DNA from: Isoetes taiwanensis
Lineage: Eukaryota > Streptophyta > Lycopodiopsida > Isoetales > Isoetaceae
Length of the DNA: 64,000 nt
Direction of reading: 5' to 3'
Assembly: GCA_021234155.1 (NCBI GenBank)
Contig: JAJEKV010000063.1
Span: forward strand, 7,005,710-7,069,709
Of this stretch, positions 1 to 11,889 are shown piece after piece (the stretch's first letter is position 1; each line of letters opens with the position of its first letter). The notes under the pieces were generated by a model. It saw only the letters and a list, made by a program, of their open reading frames with translations. It ran no database searches and had not been told where the DNA came from. A program made the position numbers and the translations under genes.

Positions 1-73
1 TAGATGTTCTATGTGGGGGCCTGTACTTATTGTACACAATTATCTTATATATTGGGTGGTCTAACCCGGGGTT

Positions 74-409
74 GTGTTTGTTGATTTACCCATTTGGGGT
101 TCATCATTTTGTTCCCCTCTTCACTCATTTTGGGATTCATCAGTTTGTTTCCCCATGGTTGATCCCACTAACTTTGTGGTTTCCTCCATAAGTACCAGCG
201 GGCAGGTGGTTCCCAACACTTGGCCCATGGATATGAATGAAGACTCCGAAAATTCCGATCAGGACTTGGATCATGATCAATTTCAGAGCTTGGAATGGAA
301 CCTTGTTACAAGAAGAAGAAAGAAGGGAAAAGGAAACGAGAAGAATATGATCATGGGACCACCCAGAAGGTCCCCAAGGAAAACCAGACACCCAGTTAAA
401 TGGACATAA
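74..409 (+). pseudogene. LINE ORF1, C-terminal part
   Basis: The open frame ends in a strongly charged segment: an acidic run around residues 50-70 (EDSENSDQDLDHDQ) followed by a basic run (TRRRKKGKGNEK and PRRSPRKTRHP). That fits the tail of a LINE ORF1 RNA-binding protein. No zinc knuckle is visible in this part. Its TAA stop at 407-409 overlaps the ATG of ORF2 at 400, giving a 10-base overlap in a different frame. The assignment as ORF1 rests on position directly upstream of the endonuclease and on composition, not on a recognised domain. The frame may begin before 74. Confidence 0.55.
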
Positions 410-3400
410 ATCTCAAGGGTATCACCTGGAACTTGCAGGGCAATAATTCTAATCTGAAAAGAGGAAGGGTGAAGGTTTGTCTTGTTTCTATGAATTTAGA
501 TTTCATTTTCTTCCAAGAGCACAAGATCCATGATGATAATATTGATAATATAATTAGAGAAGTGTTGCCTACTATTTTTAATCAGTGGTCTCTTAAAGCA
601 AATAATTCTTCGGCGGGTATTTCTATTGCTTGGCACAATAGGATTAATCTAAGCGATATTCAGATGATGCATGATGGTAGTAAAAGGTGGCAGATCTTAC
701 ATGGCAATATAGGGAACACTAGGATTGCTCTAGTGAATATTTATGCCTATCATCAGCCGGCTGAGAGGGCCCAGCTTTGGAATATTATAACTAACAGTTT
801 GAATAGTATCCCTTATGATGAGATTATAATGGGGGGAGACTTTAATATGGTTACTCATGATTATATGAGGAGTGCTAATTTCAGAGCCTTAGTGGGGAAG
901 AGAATGATAAGTGGATGACTTTGCTTACAAGCCATCACTTAAATTTGGCAAGAATCCAGCCTATCTGTTGTCTTCATGACAGGTTTTACCTTAGTGAATC
1001 CTTATGGAACAGCAGCTCTAGGGTCTCCAATCTCTCGAATTACACTATCTCTGATCACTATCCTCAGCTTATTAATATTAATGCCAACAATAATCAGAGG
1101 AAAAGGAATTCCTATTTTAAGCTTAATACTAATCTGCTGGATCATGAGGATTTCCTTACCAAGTTAGCTCAGATGTTGGATATGGAAGATAAGCCCAGTA
1201 ATGATATCGGGTGGATGGATTGGTGGGTTAGGACCTCTAAAAACATAAAGAATTGGTTAAAAGTATGGGGGAAGGAGATCTATCAGAAAGAGACTATTCA
1301 CCTGCAAGATTTGAGAAATCAGTACGGGACAGCTCAAGGCCAGAATAAGGAGGATCTTAAAATTCAGATCGAAAGGGAAGAAATCAGGATTGCAAAGGGT
1401 TGGAAGATTAAAGCCAAAGTCAAAGAGCTTATGGAAGATGACATGGCTAATTCCAAATACTTTTTCATTAAGGCCAAAGGAAGGATTAAGAAAAATCACA
1501 TTTATAGTGTCCTTTGGGAGGGAAATAATATTGTTGAAGACAATCAATTCAAAGAGGCTGCTAAGGAGCATTTTGTCAGAATTATGGGTACTATCAGGGA
1601 CACATTTATAACTTCATTGATATTCAGGCCAGAGTTACTAATGCCATGAACATCAGCATGTCTAGACCTTTCAACAATGAGGAGATTTTTAAAGTGCTCA
1701 ATGAAATGGAGAATGGCAAAACTCCTAGACCGAATGGCCTCCCTGCTGAATTCTTCAAGAAGGCATGGGGGCTTTTGGGTAATTTTATGGTTTCCATTGC
1801 TAATGAATTCCTACTAACCAAAATTTTGGATTGCAGGATCAACACTAGTCTTATTGCTCTCATCCCTAAAAATGACATGCCTATTTCTTTTTCAGATTAC
1901 AGGCCTATCTCACTTTCCAATGTGGTCTATAAGCTTATTTCAGGTTCAATTGCAGCTAGAGTCAAGCCTATTCTTGATGAGATCATAAGTAAAACTCAAA
2001 GTGCCTATTTGAAAGGGAGATATATCTTGGACAATGTTGCAGCAGCATCTCTAGGGATCAGCTGGGCCAAAGAAACTAAACAAAACATAGGGCTTCTGAA
2101 ATTGGACATCACCAAAGCCTTCGACACAGTAAGTTGGAAATTTTTGCAAGAATGAAGCCGGAGTTTAGGATTCTCGGAAGAGGTAATTTCTATTTTCATG
2201 GCTATTCTGAAAAACTCAAGATCGGCTGTCCTAATCAATGGAGAGTGCAGTCCCTTCTTTGATATAAAAAGAGGAGTTAAGCAAGGATGCCCTCTGGCAC
2301 CCTTCTTGTTTCTAATAGTCATGGAAGGTCTGCACAGTAATTTCCAAAAGCTTAGGAATCTCAATGAGGTTAAAGGGCTCAAACTCCCTCCTAATCAAGG
2401 GATGGAGGATATTCTCAATGTTCATTTTGCAGATGATACCTTTCTTTTTATGGATCTGGACAATCAATCTATTCAAACTACACAGCAGATTCTTGAGGAC
2501 TTTGGAAGATGCTCCGGTTGCAATATCAATCCGACCAAGACAAAGCTGATTTCAAGGGATCAGACTAAAGGGGAGCAATCAGCTTTATCCCTTGGATGTA
2601 TATATCTCTCTCCTACCACCAAAACCAAAATCTTGGGGATCCCCTATGCTATTAGGGTGAACGCGAGTGACCTGTGGGGGGATCTCTTGGACAAATTCTA
2701 CAGGAAGGTGGACTCCCTCAACTCTAAATTCCTTTCTAAGAATGGTAGGGCTATTCTTACAAACTCTGTTATTTCCTCTTCTCAGGTTTATCAGTCATCT
2801 ATTATCATGGCCCCTAAAAAGGTCTATTCTAAAATGCAAAGTATTATTGGTAGATTCATTGCAGGAGGAACTAACAGAAGATGCTGGATTCCAGTCTCCA
2901 TGAATGAGTGTTGTAAAACCAAAAGCATGGGAGGTTTGGGAGTTATTAACATTGAGAAGCAAGCAACTGCTCTAGCTGCTAAATACTTCTACAAGGCCTG
3001 TACAGATCAGATTAACCATCCGGCCAAAGCTCTGATCAAACATTATATTGGGAGATGCCATCCTTTTGGGTGGAGAGGGCTTAAGATGCACCTTCCTTAT
3101 AGTATTTTCTTTCCCTTCACCATCCCGAATTCCATCCCACTGATTATAAAAAAGTGGATCAGGGCGTGGCTCAAGGTTAAAGGAATGTATACTTGGAAGG
3201 AGGGCCTTTCTCAGGATCAACCAATCTTCTGGAGTCCTTCTCTTATTCTGGATGATCCCAATACTTGCTTGGCCTCTCATTTTCCTACCCTTACTAAGCA
3301 ATGGACTAACAGGGGAATTGTGTTCATCAGGGAGATTACCAATAATTTCGACTATCATACCTCGGTCCTAAGTGATCTGGGAGAGGAGTCTGAAACACTT

Positions 3401-3978
3401 TTCAATAGTATTACCCAGAGACTTGCTAGTGGTCAGTGGCACCATTCAGAAGATTCGTGGCACACAAATGGGTTCATTGGATACAAAGTTAAAATGGCTT
3501 ATAAATTCCTGAATAGAGATCAGGACATAACAATCCATATCAAATGGAATACTGATCCCTTGAGGATCAAAAGGAACCTCATCTTTCTATGGAAGTGTCC
3601 GATCCACCCAAAAGTCAAAGCCTTTATGTGGCAGCTTTGGCACAAGGCTCTTGCTGGAGGATGAACATGGCGGACTCTAACATTTGTGTGTGATGTATGC
3701 AGGATCAGGAAGATGAGAATCATCTTTTCAGAAACTGTTTATGGGCCGAATGGACTCTGGAGTTAGCTGAGACTGAGCTTAATATGCCCAATCTTAGGAC
3801 CATGAGCCCCACGGACTTTTTTCTTCCTGAAAACCCATCAAATTGGCGTATCTATCTTCTCCTTTGGAGAATGTGGAAGGGAAGGAATTCCCTGATCTTC
3901 AAAGAGGAGATTATATGGCCTCAGGCTATTATCGAGCAAACCAAATATGATATTAATGCCATGGTTCTATTGCGATAG
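400..3978 (+). pseudogene. LINE ORF2: endonuclease, reverse transcriptase, zf-RVT
   Basis: Endonuclease motifs lie in 400-918: WNLQGN, FQEHK, GISIAWH, NIYA and GGDFN. The frame changes near 915, and a linker follows in 915-1649. The reverse transcriptase runs through 1646-3664: SDYRPISLSN, QSAYLKGR, LDITKAFDTVSW, GVKQGCPLAPFLF, and the catalytic box FADDT near 2430. The zf-RVT region follows with WKCPIHPKVKAFMWQLWHKA near 3590-3650, and continues in another frame at 3697-3978 (ENHLFRNC, WRMWKGRNSLIF). Breaks are frame changes near 915, 1646 and 3664 and an in-frame TGA at 2153-2155. The intact protein would nick target DNA and copy the element RNA. A clear RNase H domain was not seen. Confidence 0.9.
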
Positions 3979-3989
3979 CAATAGAACCA
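3962..3989. repeat. Perfect 12-bp inverted repeat at the end of LINE ORF2
   Basis: The arm TGGTTCTATTGC at 3962-3973 is followed by the spacer GATA and the exact reverse complement at 3978-3989. The TAG stop of the last zf-RVT-containing frame falls at 3976-3978, inside the hairpin. It could be a structured 3' element of the LINE RNA or a chance fold-back duplication. Confidence 0.7.
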
Positions 3990-4294
3990 ACATTCTTTGG
4001 ATGGGGACACCTATTCATGTTGGCTCTATTTATAGCCTCATTATGCTATGGCAGGTTATCGGCATTCTCTTGAGCTTCTACCTTGGTTGCTCCATCTTCT
4101 CTTGCCTTCTAGTGTCCCATCCCACCCTCCCCTATGGGTTGATCTGGGATCATGCTGTGAACTGTTAGATGTTTGTTCAATTTGGTATTTGTGATCTTTA
4201 TCTCTTAGGTAGGATTGCAGCCTTTGACTAGCAGGATTTGATGTTCATGATGAGCATCTAGGTTTGCATTACGGGTTTTCTATATATTTATATA

Positions 4295-4480
4295 TTCTCG
4301 GCGTGGCATTGTAGCCTCCGAGGCAGCACCTGTTGGAATTGGTCGGCTGTCTATTTTGTATATTTTCTCAGCGTGGCATTTTATGGCCTCTGGGACACCT
4401 ATCGGGAGTCTTGCCCCAAAGTGTTGGCTACTTGTTATTTATTTTCTCGGCGTGGCATTGTAGCCTCCGAGGTAGCATCA
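4295..4480. repeat. Three imperfect tandem repeats in the LINE 3' region
   Basis: A segment beginning TTCTCGGCGTGGCATTGTAG occurs at 4295 and 4444, with a more diverged copy at 4365 (TTCTCAGCGTGGCATTTTATG). Spacing is 70 and 79 bases. Each copy continues with a variant of CCTCCGAGG-AGCA. The repeats lie downstream of ORF2 and no coding function is apparent. Confidence 0.7.
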
Positions 4481-5066
4481 TATGGATGTTCTTTCTAGTT
4501 CAGCGATGTTTCTTTATGTTGGTTTTCTAGTCTCTATTCGAGTGGATGACTCATGGATATCCTTTCTACTTGGCTATATCATAAAAGTCCCTAAATCACT
4601 TACTAACATTTAACTGGGGAGCAATTTTGAGCTTGCAGGTTTTTTCGGCTGGTCTCAATTAGCACTTTTGTGATCGTTGTCATACTTTTTGAAAATTGTG
4701 TTGAGACGAGAACTCTCTGCTTGCATACATATGCTCCTCACAAACATGAATATGGGGTCGTGATAATGTTGTGCGAAGGGCTCTTGAAGGCCTATCGGTT
4801 GACATATAAAGAAGGTTAAGCTTTGCCACGACCTTTGCCTTGGTTCAATATTTATAGCAGATGGATTATACTTTTACCTTTTTATTATCATTTGATATGC
4901 TCTCGATGATTGTCTAGTTTCGGAGCATTTTTTAGATATCAATGGTTTTCAAATTCCTTACCCTAGTGGGAGGGGAGCCAATTTGTACTCAATGATTTTC
5001 CAGAGAGCTCAATGAGAATACCACTTCACGCTGATATGTGATCTAGGACCCATCCTAAGAATTGGA

Positions 5067-5453
5067 TTGAGGAGATTTTCGATATTCATATTTGAACTCT
5101 TTCCATCTTTTTCTAACTTTACTTTGAATTTCTCAGGAAACATTCTGGTGTTGGTAAAGAAGCTGAAGTGGAAAAGAATCGACCTTCACTCTAATGCGCT
5201 ATGGCTTACTCAGTTTGGGGTCGAGATCCCGACAGCACATGAAGATGGATGCCACTGTGATTGCGCCTGTAACACAGCTTATGATGCAAAAAGGGATATT
5301 TTATGCGGGGCTAAGGATAAGAAAGGAAGATTTAATCCGGGGAAAGCTCACTTATGCAAGTGCCCATTCTGTCTATTCATAGTAGCTACAAAAGGAATGG
5401 GGAGAAAGGATCACGTTGAGGGCGAGCCCAAGAAAAGAAGATTTCTGGAATGA
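5067..5453 (+). other. Unassigned Cys-rich reading frame
   Basis: An open frame in the 3' part of the LINE region. Its centre is rich in Cys and His (HCDCAC, then CKCPFC about 40 residues later) and its tail is basic. The spacing is suggestive of metal binding but matches no finger class I can name. It could be debris of another element or a chance frame; an overlapping frame at 5194-5382 looks equally protein-like. The rest of 4000-5690 shows no convincing coding potential. Confidence 0.2.
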
Positions 5454-5770
5454 TGGCTATGGTCATAAGAACTCTGTTTCTGGCTTTTAAAAATTAAACT
5501 CCTCTTTTGACGTTGGTTCAGGCCTATAATAGGCCTTAATATTTTCTCTAGATATTATGTTGAAGGGTCTCCATAACCAACCCTACCCAAATCGGTTGCT
5601 TTTTGTAAACATATGTATATATACATATGTTAATATGTACACCTATATTTACATCAATATAAATACTACGCCTTCAATTAAAAAAAAAGAAAGATATGCA
5701 CTTGCCCAGTCATATCAAAGGAGAGCCTTATTAATTTTGTAAATGATAAAAATTTTGTTTAAATACAAAG

Positions 5771-5802
5771 AACCATCATTCAATTAAATTGGGATTATGT
5801 CT
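5771..5802 (+). repeat. Left terminal inverted repeat of element 1
   Basis: Begins AACCATCATTCAATTAAATT and matches the right end exactly in inverted orientation over 32 bases. It is preceded by AAAG. An AATCGCGCC half-motif of the internal quasi-palindrome family lies 8 bases inside, at 5810-5818. Confidence 0.88.
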
Positions 5803-6669
5803 ATTCCAAAATCGCGCCGTATAAGCATTTTATTGACCATTATATTGAATTAACCACACTTTTGCACTGTGTTCATTTTCGGGCTAGGAATATGCATTTT
5901 ATGTGAAAATGCAAAGGCATTCAAATATTCGATGCAAATGACCCATATTATGACAGAATGTAGGCCGTTGAAAAAGCAGGAAATTGCCTATTAATGCGCA
6001 CATTCACGGACGACAACGAAATCTAAACATTGAAATTGTAATGCTTTACAAGTAAATAACAACAAGCAAGTTGCTACAAAACAGAGATTTTTGTGGTTCA
6101 AATCGAAGGCGTGGCGCGATTTGCTTGGCATAAATAACGATTATAATAGAACATAAACTACAAAAACTAATCGATTCATCGCCCTCAGCGCCAGAAAGCC
6201 CCGAGATCCCGCCGATCATGAACAAACCATGCTCGATTCCATATAAGATGGATTACAACATCAAAGGGATCAGGATAGAAGCGGACAGATTCATAGCAAC
6301 GACATCAAGCCAGCCCAAGTTCTATTTCTAGTTCGCACCGCAGAGGTCCGCATGGTTCATCTTGCGTAATAGAATGTGCCATAATAACAAGGAGAAGGCG
6401 GAGACCGGGTTCCATTCAGGGCTATTTCATGCATACCTATTTATACACACCAAAATAATTGACAAGATATACATACAAATTATTGCAAGTATAGCAAACC
6501 GCATACACATAATATAAAAAACAATACGCATACGTAACCAATAATGCTGATAAAAGAACACAATATATATTCAAAACCTTTCAGATAAAGTATATTTCAT
6601 ATTCAAAACTTTTTGAAAGTGTATTTCAGATACATATATATCAAAAAGTTCCCTTTCTAGAACGATTTT

Positions 6670-7262
6670 CTCAAGGTCCCTCACAATTTCCCGTCCGATC
6701 AAGTTAAGCGGGTATAGTGTTTGTATCTCTTCAACCGCTTTTTCCTGAAGCTATTTCCCAGAGACACTAACAAAGCGAAGTGAAGTCATCTTTGTCAAAA
6801 TCTTGAGGATGATAGGATGGCGGATTCAATGATCGTGGATGATTGAAGCAACACTTTAGAGCCGCCATCATCCACAATGATTATGCCTTCCTTATCCTCA
6901 ACACCTAGGGCATCCATCATGTTGCGCAAGCATTTCACAAATATCTTTTTACCCCGCTTCGGGTTCTTTAGGGTTTGTGAATGAAGCACATTTGCTTTGA
7001 TCCCGTGATGGACGCCCAATTTCTATTTAGCTCGTGCACTACTTTCAAAACATCCCAGATATTTCTATGCTCCATGGATGACCAAATTGCACAATCTAAA
7101 ACAGATCAAGGCCTGGTCCAACATCTCCTTCAGATAAGGGGCTGGTAAACATATTTTTAATACGGTCTCAAATGGTTGTTGCGATACCATGACTTTTCAA
7201 ACCGGGCTTTAGGTAATGTTCTACATAGCACACCATTCAAATCAAAGACCAAGACTTTTGGG
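6670..7262 (-). pseudogene. FCP1-like HAD phosphatase domain of the element 1 accessory gene
   Basis: On the - strand KVLVFDLNGVLCRT begins near 7250 and corresponds to HAD motif I in the plant FCP1-homology family, where DLNG is common. AIWSSMEH follows near 7080, like the motif II region VWSS. The segment IIIVDDGGSKVLLQSS near 6890-6850 corresponds to the VDDSPYKALL motif. Residues reading YPQDFDKDDF and LYPLNLIGREI follow to about 6680. There are stops and frame changes between these blocks. Proteins of this fold remove phosphate from Ser/Thr in peptides such as the RNA polymerase II tail, but substrate and activity here are unknown. Confidence 0.6.
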
Positions 7263-7601
7263 GAAGCCAAATCATTTTCGTAAGGAGAACAATAACGTAT
7301 GAGATGAAAGAAATGGAAAACAAAAACGCCGCCAGCGCGATTTCATTAATGATGCATGTCAACATAATTCAAAAGTATGTTCTAGGAAATTCAATCGCGC
7401 CAGCGCGATTTCTATATGCTTCTAGTTTGTAAAATGCATGGATATCAAAAAGGAACATTGTCACGATACCTTTCGCCTTCATCATTCCCCGTGTTCTCTT
7501 CATCCCTTGCATCTTTATTCCGAAGTTGCCTCCGGTCCGCTAGAAGCACCAACCACATCAGCTTGAGATTCAGACAAAGGTGAACTATGCTTGATAGTTC
7601 A

Positions 7602-9460
7602 TTACTCTTTACGCTTAACCCGGCTAGTGTTATCAGGTTTGGAGTCCGCTTCATCATCATTATTGTTATTATCATCATCCTTGGCATTGTCATCCGGGTC
7701 TATATTTTCAGGGCCAAGAATGTTCACAGGCATGTCGATAGGTACTTGGAGATCTGCACCTTTCGTCCATGTCATCCATGATGTTGGAGCCAAGCAATGC
7801 CCGCCTCGTAATCTCCCGCTCCTTAAGCAAATCAAGGTATTTCGCCTTAGAGCTAGAAGCTTTGTTTTTGCATCGCCGATTGGTCCCCTAGGGGCTTCCT
7901 CTAGTACTTTCTCAAAGAAGAGGTCCAAAAATTTTCGCTCAATCATCGGAGACGACGCCCGGCATTTCCTTGCTAACTTCAAAGCTTCTCTACCGATGTA
8001 ACCTCCAACGTGAAGTTCCCAGCAAGTTGTTCCCAATGGACAAAATGCTTCAATGAGATACTGGGAAAGGTCCATAGAGAACCCGTTCTTGTTTAGCTTC
8101 CCCTTATGTGAAGTTAGGAGCTCATACTTAATGTGGCCCACAAGAACCGGGTCGCCCTCGCTTTCTTCCTCTTCTTCCTCTTCCTCCTCTAACTCTTCCA
8201 CGACCTTGCCCTTCCCTTGTCTTCTTGCTCCGTGATAGAAGACGCGCAGATGCGTTCATCTAACTGATAGCACTGCCATGCTAGTTTCTCTCCATCTGCT
8301 TTTCCCTTAAGCCTTTCATATTCCTTATCATCCATAATGGCTATCATAATAATAAGCACATGAGAAATTTTACTTGCTATGCTGAAGTCACTGTCCTTGG
8401 TTTCATCTATGAGGATCGCCTGTCGTATGACTTTCACGCATTCTAAGTCATTTGCAGCACTTAGAGCATATGCATAGGACATGTCGGAGGGACATATAGT
8501 GACGATTGTGTAATGCATTTCGCCAGGCAACCACCGATATGTTGAAGAACGATATAGTCTTCAAGCGACCATCCGGGCGCCGACTATCAAGCACTAAGAG
8601 TGTGATATCATGAGGACCTTCACCCACTTCTGGCAAGGCACACTTGAAACCAAAGGGACACTTGATAAAAAATGTGGATTCCGCCTCCCGGTCCGCTTCA
8701 CCACCAACGCGACTTTTCGCTTCAAGTCGGATGCAACTTTTGTGTGAAGCCCATCGATCTTTGCAACGTTCTTCAACTTCGGCCGCTTGACAAAGTCCTT
8801 GGACCAAAATACATACTTCTTTTTAGGTCGCCGTTGGAGACGTTATACTTTTGCATTAGTCCTAACTCCGACAACGACCACCACTGGATGTAAGCCTTTG
8901 CAATTCCTCACCAACCGCCTTCTTGAGCACTCTAATATTCTTCACTCGTCGATGCATCTTCAAAGGATTCCATAGCCTTTGTTGTTTGAGGTTTTCTTGT
9001 AAAGGATTTCCTTTTCTCGATTAACCTATCCGGGATCGAGATGAGTTCTTGATCTTCCAATCCCTGGGCCTTCCTCATCTCTGTTATATGGATATCAAAA
9101 ATTGATGTGTCAACATGAGGAAATCTTCCTTGTGAATCTGGCAACTTCTTCTCCACGTAGGCGTCCCAGAATTCATTCCATTTCTCCCATACGGGATCTG
9201 AAGCAAAAACTATCTTGCAGGCATCCTTGGGCACAATTGGTTCTTCGGCAGCATCACCCTTTTCATCTCCTTTTTTTTTTCTTTGATCTGGTGCTCTTGG
9301 TCTTGTCCTGTATTATAGTCTGACTAAGTGTCCTTTCCAGCAACTTGAATTCAACGCTTTTGGACTGGCCCTGTCTGGTAGGCATTGGCTTCCCATATTC
9401 AATCCACTGGTTCCGAGCATGCCGAAGTTTCTCTATATAGGGACTGCAAGGAATAACTTC
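7602..9460 (-). pseudogene. C-terminal half of the element 1 accessory gene before the HAD domain
   Basis: Segments in order: EKLRHARNQWIEYGKPMPTR (about 9450-9380); FASDPVWEKWNEFWDAYVEK (9234-8932); KKYVFWSKDFVKRPKLKNVA (about 8830-8770); IKCPFGFKCALPEVGEGPHD then ITLLVLDSRRPDGRLK (about 8680-8550); TIVTICPSDMSYAYALSAAN (8530-8440); a run of Glu (8200-8160); then LIEAFCPLGTTCWELHVGGY with GREALKLARKC (about 8070-7970). A D/N-rich tail ends at 7602. The LLVLD segment and the FCPLG...GG...REAL segment faintly resemble Rossmann-type methyltransferase motifs, but no DPPY/NPPY box is readable. I leave the function open. Confidence 0.35.
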
Positions 9461-9959
9461 GTTAGCTTTATAATCGTGAATTCAAACAATCCTTCTAGTT
9501 TATAATCGCGCCACGCGCGATTTCATATTAGAAGGCAAATCGCGCCAGGCGCGATTTGCCTTCGCTAAATAGCAAAGGGTTTTTGAAATAGTAGATGGTT
9601 CTAGTCGATAAGCAGGCCGGCGCTGATTTTATATTAGAATACAAATTGCGCGTGGCTCAACTTGTATTCTAATATAAAATCGCGCCAGGCGCGATTTGCT
9701 TATTTGACGGGAAACGTCTACCATCCCAGGAACCCATTGCCTTCTACTATGAAATCGCGCTTGGCGCGATTTGGTAATACGAAAAATAAAAATGTGGGAA
9801 GAGAATTACCTTTTGTATAGGAAAGTTTTTCCCATGTCATTTAGGAGTGCTTATTTGTTGACCCGCGCCAGAACCGCAGCTTCGGATGTCTGCCTTATAG
9901 AACAACTGATTCCCAGTATGCTGTGCCTTCTTGATGAGAATCTTCTGGGCCTCTATTGA

Positions 9960-10500
9960 ATGCTGGCCATCTATTATCATAATTCATAAAATGTATGTCT
10001 GGGTTCTCGATGAAGTCCTCCAAATTTTGCTCCGTGATGATTACCTTTTTGTTTTGGTATCGTGAAGGCACTACATCGGGCGTGCATTGGCACCTGCCTG
10101 GATTTTCGGATCATGCCGTTCAATATCTCCAAGGAGTGCCGCTTGTCATACCTTTCGCTGATATAAATAGCTTTAGTGGACTGAAAAGCCCTGCCCACGC
10201 TGGATCGATGTGTGAAGCCGAGGCCCGTGGATACTTGTCGGCATATTTCTTGCTTTGCTCATTGCCTCCAACCGCCCGCCTTGTCATCGCCACTTGTAAG
10301 GCCCTGCCACTTCAGTAGTTTCCGCCTCTAGAGCTAGCTTCTTCCTTGTCCTTCACTTTTGTAAGTAGACACCGCCCAGGGCCTCGTGCTAATGGCTCGT
10401 CGAGCAATTTGAAGCCCCTCGCATATTCTTCTAGGAGTCAATGGCTCGCCACTGTCCCGTACCCAAATTTGAAGAGGTTATCGGCCACGTCGTCCCGATC
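9960..10500 (-). pseudogene. Accessory-gene segment with a ParB-like DGQHS motif
   Basis: Reading across three frames gives FKFGYGTVASH, EEYARGFKLLDEPLARG, YPRASASHIDPAWAGLF, then YISERYDKRHSLEILNGMIR, a short spacer, and finally IDGQHSIEAQKILIKKA near 9950-9900. The order (a helical segment for selecting residues, then a strand ending in DGQHx followed by an A-x-K helix) resembles ParB/DGQHR-type nuclease-like domains. That resemblance is by eye only and could be fortuitous. The repeated frame changes mean each motif must be read in its own frame. Confidence 0.35.
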
Positions 10501-10514
10501 TTAAAGCGATCTCT

Positions 10515-11076
10515 TTAAAAGAGCTCGTGACTGCATCGATTGATCTTCTTTAGGCTTTTCTTATGTTTTTGGCCCACTTCAACTAGCATGTAACGTAAAG
10601 AATCGTCATGTACTTCACATGTAATAAGAATTCCTCGCTTCTTCATTTGATCGTCTCTCTTAACCTTGACATGGATATGAGGTCCTGTCTTCCCACCAGT
10701 TTTGAATATCTCCACATACCATTTCGACCCCTCTATAAGATCTTCTTCCGGACATGGAGGTTCTACGAGCCTTTATTATTCCGGATGTATCTTCTAACGC
10801 CAATACATGCCGCAGTCTCAGAATAAAGAACATCTTCTTTCGCCCTTTGCTTTTTCTCGATGTAGAGGTCTCGCCTTGCTTGGTCCTCCCTCTTTTGATT
10901 GTCTTTTGTGATCCCGTGGAAATTACAAAGACATGGGTTAATCTTTTATGCTCGATAAATGCCGCCGACACATATATTAACAAAAACGCCGCTTGGCGCG
11001 ATTTGAAAATGGATACACAAAGAAGTTCATTTAGTTTATTGGGGTCGGGGGCCAGCGCCGTTTTGTCCCAAATCAA
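10515..11076 (-). pseudogene. Middle exon(s) of the element 1 accessory gene
   Basis: Two overlapping frames read as one broken protein: the first gives RKSKGRKKMFFILRLRHVLA and ALEDTSGIIKA. After a frame change near 10700 the second gives VEIFKTGGKTGPHIHVKVKR followed by GILITCEVHDDSLRYML. Upstream at 10980-11107 the sequence holds two CGCGCC-type motifs and looks non-coding. No domain was recognised. The sequence is too orderly for chance but its role is unknown. Confidence 0.4.
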
Positions 11077-11889
11077 AATGCAACAAAAATACGCTTGGCA
11101 CGCGTTTTAGAAGTGACCTGAAAGATAAAGAAACTAATGTAATGCCTAATTAAATCAAGGCTGTATGCGTTTTTCGTCCGAATCAAAATGCTCAGGAAAC
11201 AACTAACTATAAAAAATGCAACTTAAAGAGTTGAATCTTCATCAGAGGACACAACTAACTATACAAAACACAACTAGCTACTGAATACTGTTCAGCTAAG
11301 TATACAAGCTTCAAGCAAAGACATACAAACATTAAAAGAGAAACCAAATGTACACATTAAGCATTTGTTTCCATACATTTTTGGGACATATGAACTCAAA
11401 CATTAGAGGACACATGCTTCTTATTGGATAATAACTATATTATTACAGAAAAACATCCTAAAAACCAAACAAAAAAAGGGACACGTAAATCAATTACAAA
11501 CAAAAATGATCAATTACCCGAGGCGCTTTGTTGGATTTGTGCTTTCGCTTGTTCAGCAGCCTCCGTGCATGGATTTGTGCTTTAGTCTGTCGCCCACCTC
11601 TACCCGCCTCTACCGCCGATCCTCTAGACGCCATAGAACCGCAAGTGCGGATAATATGAGACGGGATTTTGGTTTAAACTTATATGTATCGCTCATAATC
11701 TTGGCGCCGATTTACAACCAGAATTCAAATTCGGCCCTTTTAAATTTATACCGCCTTTAATTAACCGCCTGGCCCCGCTCATTTACAAATTTAAATTGTG
11801 TTTTTCTTTTTAGTGCAATTTCAAGATACCAATTAATTATTAATTTCAAGAAACGCATATGTGGCAATCTACTACCACCTAATCGGCCA

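Larger units (their letters stand above)
1..5696 (+). mobile_element. Degenerate L1-type LINE (non-LTR retrotransposon)
   Basis: The body of a plant L1-like element read rightwards: the end of ORF1, then ORF2 with an apurinic endonuclease, reverse transcriptase and zf-RVT region, followed by about 1.7 kb of 3' sequence. The left end lies outside the window. The right end is taken at the A-rich stretch near 5678-5696, about 75 bases before the TIR of the next element; this boundary is an inference because no target-site duplication could be paired with the missing 5' end. ORF2 is spread over three frames and has internal stops, so the copy is dead as written. The element would have moved by target-primed reverse transcription. 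Confidence 0.85.

Noticed and set aside
7591-8235. Rightward Ser-rich frames opposite the accessory gene
   Set aside because: Shadows of the acidic and Ser-poor - strand coding sequence; no motif.
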